Shown one piece after another: positions 15,373 to 17,858 of a DNA stretch of 17,858 nucleotides; the stretch's first letter is position 1; every line of letters begins with the position of its first letter. Where the stretch lies: contig JAHBMJ010002572.1 in NCBI GenBank assembly GCA_018398765.1, positions 1 to 17,858 on the forward strand, in the 5' to 3' direction. The stretch is from Chromera velia (taxonomy: Eukaryota; Sar; Chromeraceae). The translations under genes were made by a program, and so were the position numbers. The notes below the pieces were generated by a model. It was not told where the DNA came from and did no database searches. It saw only the letters and a list, made by a program, of their open reading frames with translations.

Positions 15373-16100
15373 CGAGGATCAGCTTCGGCCCGTGTGTTGA
15401 AGGACCATAAACCTTTGTAGCGGATTTACGGGGAGGGCAATTGGGTCCTTTGTGTTTGCCAAAGCGCTGTTTGCCAAAGCGTCCTATCCACGGAGCCTCA
15501 AAAAGTTGATCATCTCAATAGAATCCGGAAGCCCCAGTTCATGCCCGTCTGGGGGGAACGGAAGCGGAGCGTGCCTGTCGTCAATTGCATCACCAGCCAG
15601 ACGACCCAAAACGTCGGAGGTTGCGGGCTGGCGCAATGCCTGCTGAAGTCGTGCAGGGGAAGGTTGCGGTCCCATTGGGTGTCCAGGAGAGTCCCACTTC
15701 CGCGGTGAAGTCTTTCCGGATGTTACTGGGCTGCACGTTGAGGAGGGCGTTGAGAACCGACCCAATTTCGTCTTGTCTTCTTCTTTCGTCAGCGCCTCTT
15801 CTGGAAGGCCATTCAGCTCCTCAAGAATGGAGCGCGTACACACAGTGCCGCATGGCAAGTATATACTTGCCAAAGCTCAATCTTCGACCCTTGAACTGTG
15901 GAGACTGAAGAAGCGCGTATTTGAGGAGGACTCCGTATCTTGCACCTCCTGCATGGCAGACAGTGCTGCCCCTCCTATCCATTTCCCGAAATAATCGCAA
16001 GGATGCGATCCCTTCTTCACAAAATCGGCTCTCTTTGAGTACATCAGTTTCCACAGCTTTGCGCAAGCCTTTGGGTTGGCTGTCTGTGCAGCTGCTGCTT
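15373..16100 (-). CDS. Large exon with several frame breaks
   Basis: It opens after a possible acceptor (CTATGATTTCAG, ending at 16101). In order the minus strand gives AAAAQTANPKACAKLWKLMY, KKGSHPCDYFGKWIGGAALS, then KYALLQSPQFKGRRLSFGKY, ILEELNGLPEEALTKEEDK, VLNALLNVQPSNIRKDFTAE, LGRLAGDAIDDRHAPLPFPP, GLPDSIEMINF, and FEAPWIGRFGKQRFGKHKGP to ATKVYGPSTHGPKLIL. Each handover is a one-base change (about 15935, 15835, 15770, 15650, and the A5 run at 15510-15514). Read in this order it forms one plausible globular protein, so I call it a broken or misread exon. The family is unknown. Confidence 0.55.
15854..15871. repeat. 18-bp perfect palindrome inside coding sequence
   Basis: GGCAAGTATATACTTGCC is a perfect palindrome that encodes GKYILA on the minus strand. 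It may be a coincidence of codon choice. Confidence 0.9.
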
Positions 16101-16129
16101 CTGAAATCATAGTCTGCCATAGACAGTCA

Positions 16130-16570
16130 ACTTGACGTGAAGCCCACCATTAACACATCTTCCATAATGCCCTGGCACGCCTCATCCATTTCTGCATGAA
16201 GTTCTCGGTAGCTCCTTCAAGAAATCCAGTCGGCCTTGGTCTGGCTCGAAAGAGCCTCCATCTAGGCAGTGCGTTGTAGATGCCATTGTGGGCTCTCGCA
16301 CCGCACGCAAAGTGCATGTCCCACCGACACGTTAGCGAGGCACAAGTCGCCCACCGGCCGTCTCCCGTGCGGAAAAACGCCCAAAGAGTTGACATCAATG
16401 TTGCACGGGCTGTTCAGGGCACCCGTCGGCGGTCTTCTCAGGTTGAGGGGCCACATTCCATTTGTCGAAATCATGCAGCTCGATGAACTTGATGTGAATA
16501 TCGTGCTCGTCTCGTCAACGATGCATGGCGTTGTTCACTTTCTCGTTCTCGGTCGCAACCCAGGTCCCAT
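16130..16570 (-). pseudogene. Broken 5' part of the minus-strand gene
   Basis: Protein-like pieces follow one another in changing frames: GTWVATENEKVNNAMHR, a TGA at 16515-16517, then in the same frame EHDIHIKFIELHDFDKWNVA and PEKTADGCPEQP. Next come NIDVNSLGVFPHGRRPVGDL and LANVSVGHALCVRC, then LDGGSFEPDQGRLDFLKEL, and YRELHAEMDEACQGIMEDVL. The changes fall near 16400, 16300 and 16215. No start codon stands out; coding character fades into the inverted-repeat cluster at 16580. The 'pseudogene' label reflects the breaks; misread bases remain possible. Confidence 0.5.
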
Positions 16571-16579
16571 GGCGGAAAC

Positions 16580-16790
16580 GAACATGTTCGGATCCGCGGA
16601 AAAATTGCACTTTTCCGCATGCGCGGATCCGAACAGTGTTCTTATCCGCACCATATCTGTTCTGAAATGTTTTTGCCTCCTGTTCGAAAGTGGATCCGAA
16701 CATGTTCACTTGCACGTTCGACCACGTCGTTTCCACATAAGCTCTGGAGCATTCGAACATCTGTTCGGAAGTGACTGTTCGAAAACATCA
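16580..16790. repeat. Cluster of GTTCGGATCC inverted repeats
   Basis: Arms at 16585-16603 and 16611-16635 (TGTTCGGATCCGCG, then GAAAA, against its complement with a six-base bulge) form a tight stem-loop around ATTGCAC. A perfect 16-bp inverted copy (GAACATGTTCGGATCC, 16580-16595, against 16692-16707) spans the same area. Further GTTCG/CGAAC words lie at about 16681, 16714, 16751, 16762 and 16776. The cluster sits between divergent coding regions. It could be a small non-autonomous element or a set of dyad binding sites in a shared promoter; no target-site duplication is obvious. Confidence 0.8.
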
Positions 16791-16862
16791 CTGCATATGC
16801 AGGACTGACAGGTTGATCGATCGGTCTCTTCTCTTCTTTCTCTCGATCGGTTGGTCTCCAGA

Positions 16863-17480
16863 ATGGAAGCGCTTGCAAGTACTTTCAGGGCGAAGGTGCA
16901 AGCATCTCATGAAATTCATCTGATGCAAGGCACCTCTTTCTCTACAGTCTTGAAGACTCAGATGGATGTGCTCAAAAATGCTGCTCAGTGGAAAGCTGTC
17001 CAGCCAGACACAGAGGGGCATTTGGAGATAGCCATGGGATTTGCCAATTTAGTAAAGGAGACCTTGAAAAGACAGGTGAACGATTTCTTCGCGGCAAACG
17101 TTGAGGCCTATACACAGTGCATCAACGACGCTTGCGCTGCCGTCGATTCTCTCATTGCAGAATATATAAGTGCCGAGCTTGGCAAAGCACAAAGTCACAG
17201 TGTTTCTCAGTCTTGCGAATCTGCACACGTTGGTTTGATGTTGGAAGAGAGAGGAGACGAAGTTTATTTGTTAGACCAGTTGATGGAAGAGAAAGAATTT
17301 TTGACGGTTGAGTTAAGCTCGCGGAACAACGTGAAGGGGAGGGGTTCCCTCGATCGGATGTTCTTGCTCGACCTGATTCATGCCCAGCATTTTGACCTTG
17401 GCCCCCCTGTCACCCTTCGGAGCACCGGGCACACAGGAGAAATCACAGCCACGCCCTTTTGGTTGAGGGCTTTTCTGCCG
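16863..17480 (+). CDS. Exon 1 of a plus-strand gene, unknown helical protein
   Basis: The frame is open from an in-frame stop at 16806. The first ATG is at 16863, although an acceptor-like GGTCTCCAG just before it allows an upstream exon. It encodes 206 codons: MEALASTFRAKVQASHEIHL, FSTVLKTQMDVLKNAAQWKA, EIAMGFANLVKETLKRQVND, YTQCINDACAAVDSLIAEYI, then GDEVYLLDQLMEEKEFLTVE and GSLDRMFLLDLIHAQHFDL. It is largely alpha-helical with no signal peptide. The exon ends at CCG/GTCAGT in phase 0. Unlike the minus-strand block it has no frame break. It lies beside the inverted-repeat cluster and diverges from the minus-strand gene. The family is not recognised. Confidence 0.75.
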
Positions 17481-17589
17481 GTCAGTCAGTCTCCCTCATG
17501 CCAAGCCCATGGCTGTTCCTCTTTGAGGCTGTTCCTCATGCCAATGGTCTTCAGTGTGTTCCTTTCCCTCCTTTCTGTCTTTTGTGCAG
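17481..17589 (+). other. Intron, 109 bp, phase 0
   Basis: Donor GTCAGT, pyrimidine-rich 3' end and acceptor CTGTCTTTTGTGCAG. Both flanking frames are kept (TPFWLRAFLP joined to TMIQSVWQMIYF). The intron contains a repeated CCTCATGCCAA word. Confidence 0.8.
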
Positions 17590-17858
17590 ACCATGATTCA
17601 GTCTGTCTGGCAGATGATCTACTTCTCTGAAAGAGGGTGCGCAGCAATCCCACCAACCGCCCTTGTCCCCTCAGACAAAGACCGGCAGTGGATAATCAAA
17701 GCCCACCTGCTTATCTGGAACGCGCACGCTGATAGAGATGGCAGAGGCCCGTCGCAAGTTTCTTTTGAAGACGTTTGGGAGACTGGAAAAACAAAGAAGA
17801 GACCGGCGAAAGCGGCTTGGACTGCACTTACCCGCAGCATTGCAGATAAGTTGAAGAC
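17590..17858 (+). CDS. Exon 2 of the plus-strand gene, runs off the window
   Basis: Open to the last base in the phase set by exon 1. It encodes MIQSVWQMIYFSERGCAAIP, LVPSDKDRQWIIKAHLLIWN, HADRDGRGPSQVSFEDVWET and KAAWTALTRSIADKLK. The tryptophan-rich helices suggest a compact domain. I cannot name it. The 3' end is beyond the window. Confidence 0.75.

Noticed and set aside
15118-15420. 100-codon plus-strand frame rich in Lys/Arg/Ser
   Set aside because: It lies almost wholly within a minus-strand intron supported by a strong donor, acceptor and matching phase.
3228-16517. UGA reassigned to tryptophan in this genome
   Set aside because: Tryptophan is written TGG throughout the clean plus-strand gene and the duplicated exons, and breaks also include one-base shifts and a TAG. 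Kept only as a testable alternative.
1-17858. tRNA, rRNA or other structured RNA genes
   Set aside because: Reading both strands for T-loop-like words and rRNA cores found only isolated short matches (for example GTTCAATC near 8446) without the rest of a fold.

Overview
The window is nuclear DNA of a eukaryote of roughly balanced base composition. The evidence is a set of coding segments joined by GT-AG introns whose phases agree (introns of 80, 109, 121 and 267 bases), together with microsatellites, a minisatellite and no bacterial operon logic. GCATGC/TGCATGCA words are frequent, as in apicomplexans and their photosynthetic relatives, so an alveolate (chromerid-like) source is my guess, held weakly. 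I recognise no complete known gene; most calls rest on frame openness, protein-like composition and splice-phase agreement.

Layout. 1-6300 is mostly gene-poor. It holds a short minus-strand segment with a histone-H3-like helix (about 0.9-1.08 kb), a 13-bp minisatellite with a 156-bp higher-order period (1261-1840), a broken minus-strand coding remnant (3060-3520), a near-perfect 47-bp palindrome (3574-3620) and a long low-complexity minus-strand reading frame (4302-5399) continued in another frame to 4075. 5400-6300 shows nothing I can support.

6.3-16.6 kb is almost continuously coding-like on the minus strand. From right to left it has broken exons at 16.57-14.16 kb, a coiled-coil exon group (13.85-12.83 kb), a helical exon (12.77-12.49 kb), an exon set at 12.08-10.8 kb with good splice signals, a very recent 816/817-bp tandem duplication (9065-10735) carrying two copies of one 456-bp phase-1 symmetric exon between CT microsatellites, further exons at 9.0-7.2 kb, and an Arg-Gly-rich start followed by a segment resembling an NYN ribonuclease domain (7.14-6.35 kb). 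I cannot fix the boundaries between genes in this block.

A plus-strand two-exon gene (16863 to the window end) is clean. It diverges from the minus-strand block across a 200-bp cluster of GTTCGGATCC inverted repeats.

The main anomaly is that protein-like minus-strand frames repeatedly hand over to each other through one-base shifts, often at or beside homopolymers, and are crossed by a few in-frame stops, mostly TGA. This means decaying pseudogenes, indel errors in the assembly, or something unusual in decoding; the sequence alone does not decide.
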